Shown here in pieces: positions 23,774 through 33,065 of a stretch of DNA of 64,000 nt. Origin of the DNA: Achromobacter sp. Marseille-Q4962 (GTDB lineage Bacteria > Pseudomonadota > Gammaproteobacteria > Burkholderiales > Burkholderiaceae_B); NCBI RefSeq assembly GCF_943737005.1, contig NZ_CALSFU010000002.1:124001-188000 (forward strand). The letters are read 5' to 3'. The position numbers and the translations under genes were made by a program. Every line of letters starts with the position of its first letter. The stretch's first letter is position 1. Under the pieces are notes generated by a model. It was not told the origin of the DNA. It ran no database searches and was given only the letters and a program-made list of their open reading frames with translations.

Positions 23774-24187
23774 TCACTCGACGGCGACTTTCCGGCTCGC
23801 GCCGCCGGCCTTCTTGGGCAGGTTGAGCGTCAGCACGCCGTTGTCGTACGTGGCCTTGGCCTGGGCTTCGTCGATCGGGCCGGCCAGGGTCAGCATGCGC
23901 TGCGCGCTGCCCCAGTACCGCTCGCGCTGGATGACCCGGCCTTCGGATTTGACCTCGTCCTGCTGCTCGCGGTGCGCGCGGATGAGCACCGTGGCGCCGT
24001 CGATCTGGACGTCGATGTCTTCCTTGGAGAAGCCGGGCGCGTCGGCCTTGAGAATGTAGGCGTCCGGGCTTTCGGTGATGTCGATGTCCATGCGCGGCGC
24101 GTCTTCTTCGGCGCGCTGCCGGATGGGTCTGAGGAACGCTTGGAAAACGTCGGAAAACGGGTCGGATGAGGGAATCAGGCGCGACAT
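23774..24187 (-). CDS. Hsp20/alpha-crystallin small heat-shock protein
   Basis: This is a 137-residue small heat-shock protein. The alpha-crystallin domain spans residues about 32-130: DIDITESPDAYILKADAPGF, KEDIDVQIDGATVLIRAHRE, and the end NGVLTLNLPKKAGG, which holds the A/G-x-L-x-L-P-K motif. The N-terminal arm is short (SSDPFSDVFQAFLRPI). It would hold unfolding proteins in the cytoplasm. The gene is read from a promoter with an FNR-type box, suggesting induction by oxygen limitation rather than, or as well as, heat. Confidence 0.94.
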   Translation of the reverse strand: MSRLIPSSDPFSDVFQAFLRPIRQRAEEDAPRMDIDITESPDAYILKADAPGFSKEDIDVQIDGATVLIRAHREQQDEVKSEGRVIQRERYWGSAQRMLTLAGPIDEAQAKATYDNGVLTLNLPKKAGGASRKVAVE

Positions 24188-24229
24188 GGAAGTCTCCTCG
24201 AGGGGCAAAGGCAAAGAGCTGCCTTCCCG

Positions 24230-24273
24230 TCTATATTGATCCTGCGCGGCCGGGCAATCTTGATCCGCGTCAA
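24230..24273 (-). promoter_or_regulatory. FNR/Anr box and class II-type promoter for hsp20
   Basis: TTGAT-CCGC-GTCAA at 24260-24273 matches 9 of 10 bases of the FNR consensus TTGAT-N4-ATCAA. On the minus strand a TATAGA -10 element lies at 24235-24230, putting the start near 24223. The box centre is then about 43 bp upstream, close to the -41.5 of class II FNR promoters. It serves hsp20-CBS and may also affect the divergent nuclease gene. Confidence 0.7.
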
Positions 24274-24376
24274 GCATCGATGTTTTGCCGGGTCGCGGCG
24301 CCGCGCCGCGTGCGAAGCTGGGGCCGCGAAGCGCATGGTTTCGCGCGCCGGAGGTCCGGGGATCGGGAGAGGTTTC

Positions 24377-25771
24377 ATGTTGAAAAGCCTGCAATTGCGT
24401 TTTCTGGGAGGCGCCGGCACGGTGACCGGCTCGCGCCATTTGCTGGAGGCGGACGGCCGCCGCGTGCTGCTCGACTGCGGCCTGTTCCAGGGCCTCAAGC
24501 CGCTGCGGCTGCGCAACTGGGCGCCGTTTCCGGTGCGGCCGGCTTCGGTCGAGGCGGTGGTGCTGTCGCACGCGCACCTGGACCACTCGGGCTACCTGCC
24601 CAAACTGGTGCGCGAGGGGTTTCGCGGCCCCATTTATTGTTCGGCCGGCACGCGCGACCTGTGCGAGATCCTGTTGCTGGACAGCGCGCACCTGCAGGAG
24701 GCCGACGCCGATTACCTGAACCGTCATGGGATTTCGCGGCACAAGCCGGCGCTGCCGCTGTATACGGTGGCCGATGCGCAACGGGCCATCGCGGCGCTGC
24801 GGCCCGTGGCGTTCGATGAGACGGTGGCGCTGCCGGCCGGACTGCAACTGCGCCTGAGGCGCGCCGGCCACATCCTGGGCGCGGCGGTGGTGGAGGTGGA
24901 CTACCCCGGCGGCAGGCTGGTGTTCTCGGGCGACCTGGGGCGCTACGAAGACCCGCTCATGCCCGCGCCGCAGGCGGTCGCCGAGGCGGACTACCTGCTG
25001 GTGGAATCCACCTACGGCAACCGGGCGCACCCCAAGGACGACCCGCGGGACGTGCTGGCGGAGATCATCCAGCGCGCGATCCGGCGCGGCGGCACCGTCG
25101 TCATTCCGTCGTTCGCGGTGGGGCGCGCGCAGTTGCTGCTGCTGCACTTGTGGCGGCTCAAGCAGGCCGGCCGCATTCCGCGCGACCTGCCCGTGTACCT
25201 GGACAGTCCCATGGCCACCGACGCGGTGGACGTGTATCTGCGGCACGAGCGCGACCAGCGGCTCACGGCCGCCGAGGCGCGGGCGGCCTACGGAGTCGCC
25301 ACCTATGTGCGCGACGTCGAGCAGTCCAAGGCGCTGGACGCCTCGGCCATGCCGAAGATCATCGTGTCGGCCAGCGGCATGGCGACGGGCGGGCGCGTCA
25401 TCCACCACCTCAAGCATTACCTCCGGGACGCCCGCAATACCGTGCTCTTCGCCGGCTTCCAGGCGGTGGGCACGCGCGGCGCGGCCATGCTGGACGGGGC
25501 GCCCAGCGTGAAGATCCATGGCGAGTACGTGCCGGTCAAGGCCGAGTTGCAGAATCTTTCCATGCTGTCGGCCCATGCCGACGCCGATGAAATCATCCGG
25601 TGGCTGCGCGGGTTTTCCAGGCCGCCCAGGGAAACGTTCATCGTCCATGGAGAGCCCGGCGCCGCCGACGCCCTGCGGCTGCGCATCCAGGACGAACTGG
25701 GCTGGTCCTGCCATGCCGCCGAGCCCGGCGAAACCGCCACGCTCCGGGGCGCGGCTTCCGGATCGGCGTAA
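24377..25771 (+). CDS. Metallo-beta-lactamase/beta-CASP RNA nuclease
   Basis: This is a 464-residue enzyme starting MLKSLQLRFLGGAGTVTGSR. Zinc site: LSHAHLDHSGYLPKL (H-x-H-x-D-H), with further ligands in LRRAGHILGAAVVE, FSGDLGRYEDPL and late VHGEPGA. The beta-CASP insert includes VESTYGNRAHP, PSFAVGRAQLLLLHL, LDSPMATDAVDVY and SASGMATGGRVIHHLKH. This is the YsnA/TTHA0252-like RNA endo/exonuclease type. It is divergent from hsp20 across the FNR-box region and ends 2 bp from the convergent reductase gene. It may trim RNA during low-oxygen stress. Confidence 0.92.
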   Translation: MLKSLQLRFLGGAGTVTGSRHLLEADGRRVLLDCGLFQGLKPLRLRNWAPFPVRPASVEAVVLSHAHLDHSGYLPKLVREGFRGPIYCSAGTRDLCEILLLDSAHLQEADADYLNRHGISRHKPALPLYTVADAQRAIAALRPVAFDETVALPAGLQLRLRRAGHILGAAVVEVDYPGGRLVFSGDLGRYEDPLMPAPQAVAEADYLLVESTYGNRAHPKDDPRDVLAEIIQRAIRRGGTVVIPSFAVGRAQLLLLHLWRLKQAGRIPRDLPVYLDSPMATDAVDVYLRHERDQRLTAAEARAAYGVATYVRDVEQSKALDASAMPKIIVSASGMATGGRVIHHLKHYLRDARNTVLFAGFQAVGTRGAAMLDGAPSVKIHGEYVPVKAELQNLSMLSAHADADEIIRWLRGFSRPPRETFIVHGEPGAADALRLRIQDELGWSCHAAEPGETATLRGAASGSA

Positions 25772-25773
25772 CC

Positions 25774-27609
25774 CTATTCGCAGGCGGCGCAATCGCCGGG
25801 CGGCGAGCAAGGGCGCTGCGGCGCGTCGCGGGCGTACATGACGGCGTCCATTCCGGCGGCGGGGCGGAACAGCGTCAGACCTTTCAGGCCGGCTCGCCAT
25901 GCCTGCAGGAACAGGGCCTGGGCGCGTTCCAGCGGACAGTCGGCCGGCACCGGCACGCTTTTGGAGATCGCCGCGTCGACCAGGGGCTGCAAGGCGGCGA
26001 GCATGGCGACGTGATCCTCCGGCGCTATGCTCGCCGCGCTGAGGAAACAGGGCGGCAGCGGCGCGTCTTCGCCCATCAGGTGCCGCCAGCGCCGCCAGGC
26101 GTGGTTCTCCGCGCGGGTCTGGACGGGAGCCTCGCGCCCCAGCCGCACCATGCGCGTGTACACCCAGTCGAAAGCCGGTTCGATGCCGTTGGAGCAGTTG
26201 TCGCCAAAGGCCAGGCTGACGCTGCCCGTGGGTGCGAAGGAAAGCAGGTGGCTGTTGCGCAGGCCGTGCCGGCCGATGGCCCGCCGCACGGCGGCAGGCA
26301 GCTCGGCGCCTACCCTGTCCGCGCCCAGGTAGTCTTGGGGGCGGTAGAGCGGAAAGGGGCCGCGTTCGGCCGCCAGGGCGGCCGAGGCGGCATAGGCATG
26401 ATCCCGGATGATGCGCACCGCGTCGCGGGCGGCGGCGCGGCCCGCCTCCTCGTCGTAGCGCAGGCCGAGCATGGCCAGCATGTCGGCCAGCCCGGTGATG
26501 CCCACGCCGATGCGCCGCTTGGCGCGGGCCTCGGCCGCGTGCGCGGGCAGGGGCCAGCGCGTCAGCGCCAGGACGTTGTCGAGCAGGCGCACCTGGATGC
26601 GCGTCATCCGGGCCAGCCGGCCGCGCTCCAGCGTGGCGGGTCCGCCCACGCCGAAGGGGTGCGAAACCAGCCGCGAGAGATTGATCGGCCCCAGCACGCA
26701 GCTTCCGTAGGGCGGCAGCGGCTGCTCGCCGCAGGGGTTGGCGGCGCTCAAGGTTTCGAGGGCGCGCAGGTTGTTGGCGCGGTTGATCGTGTCCAGGTAG
26801 AGCAGGCCGGGCTCGGCGCTTTCCAGCGCCTGTTCGGTGATGGCCCGCCACAGCGCCCGCGCGGATTCGCGGCGGTACTGCCAGAGACCGTCCGGCATCC
26901 GGAACGCGCCCCGGGCCCGCGCGGCGGGGCCGGGAGCGGCGCGATGGCAGAGCGTCCAGGGCGCGTCGTCGACGACGGCCTGCAGGAAGGCGTCGCTTAC
27001 CGCCACGGAGAGATTGAAGCCGCGCCAGCGCTTGCGGCCCGCCTTGGCGCGCGCAAAGGCGAGCAGGTCGGGATGGGTGCACGACAGCACCGCCATCTGC
27101 GCGCCCCGGCGGGCGCCCTCGAACGCCAGCGCGGCCGATGCCGCGTCGTAGCGGCCGATGGCCTCGCAGGCCGAGGGCAGGCCGGCCCTATCCTGCGCGT
27201 CGGCGGGCGGCAGCACGGAAAAGTCGTAGCCCACCCCGCCGCCCATGGACAGCGTCTTGCAGGCATCGGCCAGGCCGGCCTCGAACGACGCCGCTCCCCG
27301 TCCGGCGCCGACGGGATGCACGAAGCAATTGACCATGGTGCCGGTCCGCCGCGCGCCGGCGTTGGCCATGATGCGGCCGGCCCCGATCGCGCCCTGCTCC
27401 ATGTTGCGCAGGAATGCGCGCGCGACGGCCTCGCGGCGCTCCGGGCGTTCGGCCTGGGCCAGCGCCAGCGCGACGCGGCGGTATATCTGCGAGGCGTCGT
27501 GCTCGCCCGGGCCGGCGTAGCGGTCGGCCAGCACCTGCCGGCTGACCGGCTGCGGCGCCGGCGGCGCGGTATCGGCGCGCGGAGACGGCACGGAAGTTCC
27601 GGCGCTCAA
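25774..27609 (-). CDS. nrdJ: Class II (adenosylcobalamin-dependent) ribonucleotide reductase
   Basis: It is 611 residues if it starts at a TTG overlapping the TGA of the USP gene. A GTG 18 bp further in is also possible. Family marks are GTMVNCFVHPV (redox Cys), NPCGEQPLPPYGSCVLGPIN (radical Cys in N-x-C-x-E and the partner Cys), and PTGSVSLAFGDNCSNG. The tail GDCAAC carries the C-terminal Cys pair. It makes deoxynucleotides without oxygen using B12. At 611 residues it is compact and lacks an ATP-cone before the catalytic barrel. It is last in the USP-LDT-phosphoketolase-USP run, fitting oxygen-free growth or survival. Confidence 0.88.
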   Translation of the reverse strand: MSAGTSVPSPRADTAPPAPQPVSRQVLADRYAGPGEHDASQIYRRVALALAQAERPERREAVARAFLRNMEQGAIGAGRIMANAGARRTGTMVNCFVHPVGAGRGAASFEAGLADACKTLSMGGGVGYDFSVLPPADAQDRAGLPSACEAIGRYDAASAALAFEGARRGAQMAVLSCTHPDLLAFARAKAGRKRWRGFNLSVAVSDAFLQAVVDDAPWTLCHRAAPGPAARARGAFRMPDGLWQYRRESARALWRAITEQALESAEPGLLYLDTINRANNLRALETLSAANPCGEQPLPPYGSCVLGPINLSRLVSHPFGVGGPATLERGRLARMTRIQVRLLDNVLALTRWPLPAHAAEARAKRRIGVGITGLADMLAMLGLRYDEEAGRAAARDAVRIIRDHAYAASAALAAERGPFPLYRPQDYLGADRVGAELPAAVRRAIGRHGLRNSHLLSFAPTGSVSLAFGDNCSNGIEPAFDWVYTRMVRLGREAPVQTRAENHAWRRWRHLMGEDAPLPPCFLSAASIAPEDHVAMLAALQPLVDAAISKSVPVPADCPLERAQALFLQAWRAGLKGLTLFRPAAGMDAVMYARDAPQRPCSPPGDCAACE

Positions 27610-28094
27610 TGCGAGGGCGCCGCCGGCGCGCCGTCCGCCGCTTTCTCTTCGACGCCGCGCACCAGCAGCACGGGCACCGGGGCGCTGCGCAGGACGTTCT
27701 CGGCGCTGCTGCCCAGCATCAGGCGCCTGACGCCGCGCCGGCCGTGCGTGCCCAGCACGATGAGGTCGGCGCGCCAGTCCCGCGCTTCCTCGAGTATGCA
27801 TTGCGGCACCGTCCGGTCCAGATTGGCGTACAGGGTCGTCTCCACGTCCAGCCCCGCCGTGCGCACCCGCGCCGCGCCTTTCTCCAGGACCTCGGCGCCG
27901 TTCTTCTGCAGCAATTCGAGCAGCTCGCCGGCGTAGACGCCATAGGCGTCGATGGCCAGCGCGAAAGACAGTTCGTCGACGATATGAATCAGCCGCAGGC
28001 GGGCATGCGTGAGCGTGCCCAGGCGTATGGCTTCGGTCAGCCCCTGCTCGGCGGTCGGGCTGCCGTCGATGGGAACGAGTATGCGTTGATACAT
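27606..28094 (-). CDS. Universal stress protein (UspA family)
   Basis: This 162-residue single-domain protein starts MYQRILVPIDGSPTAEQGL, the usual UspA opening with Asp for ATP. The ATP loop GTHGRRGVRRLMLGSSAENV fits G-x2-G-x9-G-S. It ends PVLLVRG plus a 20-residue tail. It lies 46 bp after the phosphoketolase gene and overlaps the class II reductase start, so it belongs to the same operon. USPs of this kind are common targets of Anr/FNR in Pseudomonas; here that link is inferred from the upstream box. Confidence 0.93.
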   Translation of the reverse strand: MYQRILVPIDGSPTAEQGLTEAIRLGTLTHARLRLIHIVDELSFALAIDAYGVYAGELLELLQKNGAEVLEKGAARVRTAGLDVETTLYANLDRTVPQCILEEARDWRADLIVLGTHGRRGVRRLMLGSSAENVLRSAPVPVLLVRGVEEKAADGAPAAPSH

Positions 28095-28140
28095 GGAACA
28101 CCTCCGTGCGGTGGACAAGGGTATGCCTGCTGGCGCATGG

Positions 28141-30573
28141 CTATGCGTCCGGGCGCCGCCCGGCGGCCGTTTCCCCGGCGGCCGTTTCCCCGGCGGCCGT
28201 TTCCCCGGCGGCGTCGGGCCAGCGCCAGTCGCGGATTTCCGGGGCGTCCACGCCTTCGGCGCGCGCATAGGCCAGCAGGTCTTCCTGCTTCCGGAGCCAG
28301 CGCTGCCGGGCGGGCTCGCTGCACGTGCGCAGGCGCGGGACGCGTTCCAGCACGTTCATCGCCAGGCTGTACCGGTCTATGCCGTTCAGCGCCGCCAGTT
28401 CGAACGGCGTGTTCACGTCGCCTTTCTCCCGATAGCCGTGCACATGGAAATTCGGCTGGTTGCGGCGCCGGTGGCAGAGCTTGTGGATGAGCGCCGGATA
28501 GGCATGGAAGTTGAAGATCACCGGCTTGTCGGCGGTGAACAGGGCGTCGAATTCCTCGTCGGGCAGGCCATGGGGATGGTGGCTGGGCGAAACCAGCGTG
28601 AACAGGTCCACCACGTTGACGAAGCGGATCTTCAGGCCATGGAAGCTGGCCTTGAGCAGGGCCGTGGCCGCCAGCGCCTCCTGCGTGGGGATGTCGCCCG
28701 CGCAGGCCATGACGAGGTCGGGCTGCTGGTCGACGAAGGTGCCGGCCCAGTCCCATCGGCCGATGCCCGCGGCGCAGTGGCGGATCGCGCTGTCCATGTC
28801 CAGATAGACGGGGTGGGGCTGCTTGTCGGCCACGATGACGTTGACGTAGCCCGTCGAGCGCAGGCAATGGTCGGCGACGCTCAGCAGGCAATTGGCGTCC
28901 GGCGGCAGGTAGATGCGGACCACGTCGGGGCTCTTGTTGGCGACCAGGTCCAGGAAGCCCGGGTCCTGGTGGCTGAATCCGTTGTGGTCCTGCCGCCATA
29001 CCAGCGAGGTGATGAGCAGGTTCAGCGAAGCGACCGGCGCGCGCCAGGGCGCTTCGTTCCTGGCCTTGTCCAGCCATTTCGCGTACTGGTTGAACATGGA
29101 GCCGACGATGTGGGCGAAGGCCTCGTAGGTGGAGAACAGGCCGTGCCTGCCGGTGAGCAGATAGCCTTCCAGCCACCCTTGCAGCGTGTGCTCGCTGAGG
29201 ATTTCCATGACCCGGCCGTCGGGCGATAGCTCGCCGCCGTCGGCGTCGCTGTCCAGCATCTGCGCCATCCAGGTCTTGGGCGAGGCGGCGTAGATGGGCG
29301 CCAGCCGGTTGCTGGCGGTTTCGTCGGGGCCGAACACGCGGAAGCGGTCGAGGTTGCGCTGCATGACGTCGCGCAGGAAACCCCCGAGCTGCTGCGTCGC
29401 CTGGGCATCCACCCGGCCCGGCGCGGGGGTGGCGACCGCGTAGTCGCGGAAATCCGGCAGATCCAGCGCCTGGCGCAATCGGCCGCCGTCGGCATGGGGG
29501 TTGGCGCTGATGCGCCGCTCGCCCTGGGGCGCCAGCAACCGCAGTTCGGAAATGAGGCGGCCCCCGGCGTCGAAGTGCCGCTCGGGCCCGTAGCTGCGCA
29601 TCCATGCCTGCAAGGCGAGCAATTCGTCGGGCCGGCCGGCGGGGTCGGGAAGCGGTATCTGGTGGGAGCGCCACGAGCCGGCCACGCGGTGGCCGTGCAG
29701 CTCCCTCGGGCCGGTCCAGCCTTTGGGCGTGCGCAGCACGATCATGGGCCAGCGCGGCCGCTTCAGCCTGCCGCGCGCGCGGGCCTGGGCCTGGATGCCG
29801 CGTATTTCCGCCAGGCATTGTTCCAGGGCGCGCGCCATCTTGCGGTGCATGCGCGGCGGATCGTCGCCTTCGACGAAGTGCGGCCAGTAGCCGTATCCCT
29901 CCAGCAGCGCGCGCAGTTCCCGGGCCGGGATCCGCGCCAGCACGGCGGGGTTGGCGATCTTGTAGCCGTTCAGGTGCAGGATGGGCAGCACCGCGCCGTC
30001 GCGGCGCGGATTGAGGAATTTGTTGGAATGCCAGGACGCGGCCAGCGGACCGGTTTCGGCCTCGCCGTCGCCCACCATCGCGGCGACGATGAGCGAGGGG
30101 TTGTCCAGGGCCGCCCCGTAGGCGTGCGACAGGCTGTAGCCCAGCTCTCCGCCTTCGTGGATGGAGCCCGGGGTCTGCGGCGTGCAGTGCGAGCCGATGC
30201 CCCCGGCGGCGGAAAACCGCTGGAACAGCCGCAGCATGCCGGCCTCGTCCTGCCCGCATTCGGGGTACAGCTCCGAATAGCGGCCGTCCAGGTAGGCATG
30301 GGCCAGCACCGCGGCCGCGCCGTGGCCCGGGCCGCAGACATACATGAGGTCGACGCCGTGCACGCGGATGAGACGCTCCAGGTGGACCAGGGCGAATGTC
30401 TGGCCGGGGCAGGTGCCCCAGTGTCCCAGCAGCCGCCGCTTGATGTGCGCCGGCTCCAGCGGCTCGCGCAGCAGCGGGTTGTCGCGCAGATAGAGCATGC
30501 CCGCGCACAGGTAGTTGGCGGCCTGCCAGTAGGCATGCATGCGTTCCAGTTCGGCCTGGGAGGGCGGGATCAT
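28141..30573 (-). CDS. Xylulose-5-phosphate/fructose-6-phosphate phosphoketolase
   Basis: This is an 810-residue thiamine diphosphate enzyme of normal family length. Blocks include [47 protein letters not shown], the ThDP site [36 protein letters not shown] and the late [18 protein letters not shown]. It splits a ketose phosphate with phosphate to acetyl phosphate and an aldose phosphate, a bypass useful when respiration is limited. The tail contains three exact ETAAG copies from a 15-bp DNA repeat. It starts by ATGA overlap with the transpeptidase gene. Confidence 0.95.
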   Translation of the reverse strand: MIPPSQAELERMHAYWQAANYLCAGMLYLRDNPLLREPLEPAHIKRRLLGHWGTCPGQTFALVHLERLIRVHGVDLMYVCGPGHGAAAVLAHAYLDGRYSELYPECGQDEAGMLRLFQRFSAAGGIGSHCTPQTPGSIHEGGELGYSLSHAYGAALDNPSLIVAAMVGDGEAETGPLAASWHSNKFLNPRRDGAVLPILHLNGYKIANPAVLARIPARELRALLEGYGYWPHFVEGDDPPRMHRKMARALEQCLAEIRGIQAQARARGRLKRPRWPMIVLRTPKGWTGPRELHGHRVAGSWRSHQIPLPDPAGRPDELLALQAWMRSYGPERHFDAGGRLISELRLLAPQGERRISANPHADGGRLRQALDLPDFRDYAVATPAPGRVDAQATQQLGGFLRDVMQRNLDRFRVFGPDETASNRLAPIYAASPKTWMAQMLDSDADGGELSPDGRVMEILSEHTLQGWLEGYLLTGRHGLFSTYEAFAHIVGSMFNQYAKWLDKARNEAPWRAPVASLNLLITSLVWRQDHNGFSHQDPGFLDLVANKSPDVVRIYLPPDANCLLSVADHCLRSTGYVNVIVADKQPHPVYLDMDSAIRHCAAGIGRWDWAGTFVDQQPDLVMACAGDIPTQEALAATALLKASFHGLKIRFVNVVDLFTLVSPSHHPHGLPDEEFDALFTADKPVIFNFHAYPALIHKLCHRRRNQPNFHVHGYREKGDVNTPFELAALNGIDRYSLAMNVLERVPRLRTCSEPARQRWLRKQEDLLAYARAEGVDAPEIRDWRWPDAAGETAAGETAAGETAAGRRPDA
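28162..28206. repeat. Three 15-bp tandem repeats in the phosphoketolase tail
   Basis: GGCGGCCGTTTCCCC occurs three times without mismatch, plus a partial fourth (GGCGGC). In the protein it gives repeated ETAAG just before the stop. The unit is in frame, so copy number can vary without breaking the gene. Confidence 0.9.
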
Positions 30574-31469
30574 GGTTGGCGGTCCTTCTGTGAAGAGGGC
30601 GGCGGCGACCATTCCGGCCGCCGGTCGCGCCCGGTGTCGACGATGATGAGATAGCGGCCCACGCCGCCGGCGGTCGTGCGGTCGGTGCGCAGCACCCAGG
30701 GCGGGCGCTCGCGCTGCGCGGCGATTTCGTAGTCGGCGTCGAGCAGGCCGTAGCGGTCGATCAGCCGGTTCAGGCTGGACGGAATGCGGATGCAGCCCTT
30801 GGACTGGACCGTGCCCAGCCGCTTTTCGAGAATGGGGTCGGTGGAGTGCAGTTGCAGCCGCATGGTGCCCGCCTGGCCGTCGCCCCAGCCCTTGCGCGCC
30901 TGCTGCCAGCCGAAGTCGTAGACTCTTTCGCCCTTTATGCCGTAGCCCCGGATGCCGTTGGCGTTTTTCGTGCCCTCGGCGCGGAAGTCGGGGTTGTCCA
31001 GCGAATGCCCGAAAACCCCCGTGGGCGTTTCGAAATGATCGAACTCGCCCAGGCGGCCCGTGGAAACCGGCGCGGCGCCGAGATACCGTGCGGGCGCGTC
31101 GGCGGGCAGCCAGTAGAGCAGGGCGGCCTGCGCGTTGGGGTTGCGGTCCACGACCAGGACGTATTGGGGGGCGATCAGGAAAATGCCCGCGGTTTCCAGC
31201 GCGCGGCGCGCCAGGTCGCCGTAGCGCGACTGCTCGGCCTGCGGCACGGCGAGCTGCGGCCGCACGTCGGCCTGGTATGCGGCGGCCACCTCCTGCGGGC
31301 CGGGGCGGGCCGCGGCGGCCGGCGCGATGGCCGCCGCCCATGCCAGCGCCGCCGCGCCGCAGGCCCGTGCCGTCCGCCCGCCGCGCCGGGGGCGCAGGCG
31401 GGATTCTCCGCGCGGCGGAGCCGGCGCCGGCGGGCCCAGGGAATTGCGTGTCCATCGCAGTATCGCCAT
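30570..31469 (-). CDS. L,D-transpeptidase (YkuD domain), exported
   Basis: This is a 299-residue protein. An Arg/Pro-rich N-terminus leads to a signal-like segment [19 protein letters not shown] (about residues 39-57). The YkuD domain ends with [20 protein letters not shown], giving the catalytic HST and SKGC. It would make 3-3 peptidoglycan cross-links or attach proteins in the periplasm. It lies between a USP gene (10 bp gap) and phosphoketolase (ATGA overlap). This is an unexpected wall enzyme in a stress operon, perhaps strengthening the envelope in non-growing cells. Confidence 0.9.
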   Translation of the reverse strand: MAILRWTRNSLGPPAPAPPRGESRLRPRRGGRTARACGAAALAWAAAIAPAAAARPGPQEVAAAYQADVRPQLAVPQAEQSRYGDLARRALETAGIFLIAPQYVLVVDRNPNAQAALLYWLPADAPARYLGAAPVSTGRLGEFDHFETPTGVFGHSLDNPDFRAEGTKNANGIRGYGIKGERVYDFGWQQARKGWGDGQAGTMRLQLHSTDPILEKRLGTVQSKGCIRIPSSLNRLIDRYGLLDADYEIAAQRERPPWVLRTDRTTAGGVGRYLIIVDTGRDRRPEWSPPPSSQKDRQP

Positions 31470-31479
31470 CGGCTTGCTC

Positions 31480-31887
31480 TCAATGGACGAGGGTTACCGG
31501 AACAGGAACGATGCGCATCACGGTCGCAGCGACGGCGCCCATCGGGCCTGGCGCCGAACCCGCGCCCCGCGTGCCCATGACGATGTGGTCGCATTGCCGC
31601 TGGGCCGCGTAGCGCCGGATCGATTCGGCCACGCCGCCGATGCGCACGCCCGCGTCATAAGGCAGCCCAGCCTGGTCGAGCATGGCCGTCGCGGCGGCGA
31701 CCGCCATGCAGGCCTTTTTCTCATCGTAATCCTCAACCGGCGCGGCGGCGAGAGCGGGCGCGGCGCTTTCCTGGACGGTCAGCAGGCAGATGTGGCAGCC
31801 GCCCCGGCGCCGCATCCGCCGGACCACGAAGCGGACGGCGCGCAACGCATGCGTCGAACCGTCGACGGGGATAAGCACTTTTTTCAT
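31480..31887 (-). CDS. Universal stress protein, second copy
   Basis: This is a 135-residue protein starting MKKVLIPVDGSTHALRAVRF. The ATP loop reads MGTRGAGSAPGPMGAVAATV, one residue short of the classic G-x2-G-x9-G-S/T pattern, so nucleotide binding is probable but not certain. It ends VPVTLVH. It is the first gene after an FNR-type box and appears to head an operon with the transpeptidase, phosphoketolase, second USP and class II reductase. Confidence 0.9.
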   Translation of the reverse strand: MKKVLIPVDGSTHALRAVRFVVRRMRRRGGCHICLLTVQESAAPALAAAPVEDYDEKKACMAVAAATAMLDQAGLPYDAGVRIGGVAESIRRYAAQRQCDHIVMGTRGAGSAPGPMGAVAATVMRIVPVPVTLVH

Positions 31888-32001
31888 GGCGGCTCCATGC
31901 CCGCCGTATCGCCGCGCCGAGGGGGCGGGCGGACCGGTCCGGTTCTCCAGGGCTGTGCACGCTGACTGAAAGAGGACGCTGCATTTTTGCGTGGACACCT
32001 C

Positions 32002-32045
32002 TTAATGTTGCGGAGTTCGGCAAGGGACGGATTGACCGGGATCAA
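32002..32045 (-). promoter_or_regulatory. FNR/Anr box and class II-type promoter for the USP-phosphoketolase operon
   Basis: TTGAC-CGGG-ATCAA at 32032-32045 matches 9 of 10 FNR consensus bases. On the minus strand a CATTAA -10-like element lies at 32007-32002, so transcription would start near 31995 with the box centred about 43 bp upstream. This spacing equals that seen upstream of hsp20. The first USP ATG is at 31887. Confidence 0.7.
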
Positions 32046-32081
32046 GTTTCCCGGAGGCGTCCGCGCGTGCCGGCCGCGCGC

Positions 32082-33065
32082 TCAGGGCACCAGCACCGCG
32101 GTGGCCTGGATGCGGCCCGCGCGCAGGTCGTCCAGCGCCTGGTTGGCCTGCTCCAGCGGGTAGGGGCGCACCTTGCAGCGCACGCCGGCCGCCACAGCGG
32201 CTTCGATGAATTCCCTGCCGTCGGCGCGCGTGAGGTTGGCCACCGACGCCAGCGTGCGTTCGCCCCAGAGCAGCCGGTAGGGGAAGGAAGGGATGTCGGA
32301 CATGTGGATGCCGCCGCAGATCACGCAGCCGCCCTTGCGCACGGCGGCCAGCGCGCGCGGCACCAGCTCGCCGGCGGGCGCGAAGAGGATCGCGCCGTCC
32401 AGCGGTTCGGGCGGGTCTTGCGTGCTGTCGCCGGCCCAGGCCGCTCCCAGCGTGCGCGCATGCCGCTGCGCGGGCAAGTCGCCCGCCCGCGTGAAGGCGT
32501 AGACGCTGCGCCCCTGCCAGCGGCAGACCTGCGCCAGGATCTGGCCCGCGGAACCGAAGCCGTAGATGCCCAGCCGGCGCGCCTGGCCCGTGGCCCGCAG
32601 CGAACGCCAGCCGATCAGGCCGGCGCACAGCCAGGGTGCGATCTCGGCGGCTGGCGCGCCGGGCGGCAGGTCGAAGAGAAATTCCGGATCGGCCAGCATG
32701 TGCGAGGCGAAACCGCCGTCGCGCGTATAGCCGTTGAAGTCCGCGTGGTCACAGAGGTTTTCCTGGCCGGCCAGGCAGAATTCGCAGCGCCCGCAGGCAT
32801 GCGCCAGCCAGGCCGCCCCGACCCGCCTGCCCAGCAGGGCGGGATCGACCCCGTCGCCTGCCGCTTCGATGACGCCCACCGCTTCATGGCCCGGCACGCG
32901 CGGGTAGCGCAGCCCGGGCAGTTCGCCGTCCACCACGTGCAGGTCGGTACGGCAGACGGCGCAAGCCTCGATGCGCAAGCGCACCTGTCCCGGCGGCGGC
33001 GACGGATCGGGGCGCTGCGTAAGCGTCAGCGGAGCGCCGGCGCGGGCCTGTTCCATGACTTTCAT
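32082..33065 (-). CDS. Zinc-dependent alcohol dehydrogenase
   Basis: This 327-residue medium-chain dehydrogenase has the catalytic Zn region ACAVCRTDLHVVDGELPGL with GHEAVGVIEAAGDGV. The structural Zn loop has four Cys (CGRCEFCLAGQENLC). The Rossmann site is IYGFGSAGQILAQVC. GGIHMSDIPSFPYRLLWGER is typical of the AdhA-like branch with broad alcohol or aldehyde use. It overlaps the GNAT gene by ATGA at 33062-33065 and is probably controlled with it by the leader upstream. It ends 37 bp before the FNR box of the next operon. Confidence 0.93.
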   Translation of the reverse strand: MKVMEQARAGAPLTLTQRPDPSPPPGQVRLRIEACAVCRTDLHVVDGELPGLRYPRVPGHEAVGVIEAAGDGVDPALLGRRVGAAWLAHACGRCEFCLAGQENLCDHADFNGYTRDGGFASHMLADPEFLFDLPPGAPAAEIAPWLCAGLIGWRSLRATGQARRLGIYGFGSAGQILAQVCRWQGRSVYAFTRAGDLPAQRHARTLGAAWAGDSTQDPPEPLDGAILFAPAGELVPRALAAVRKGGCVICGGIHMSDIPSFPYRLLWGERTLASVANLTRADGREFIEAAVAAGVRCKVRPYPLEQANQALDDLRAGRIQATAVLVP

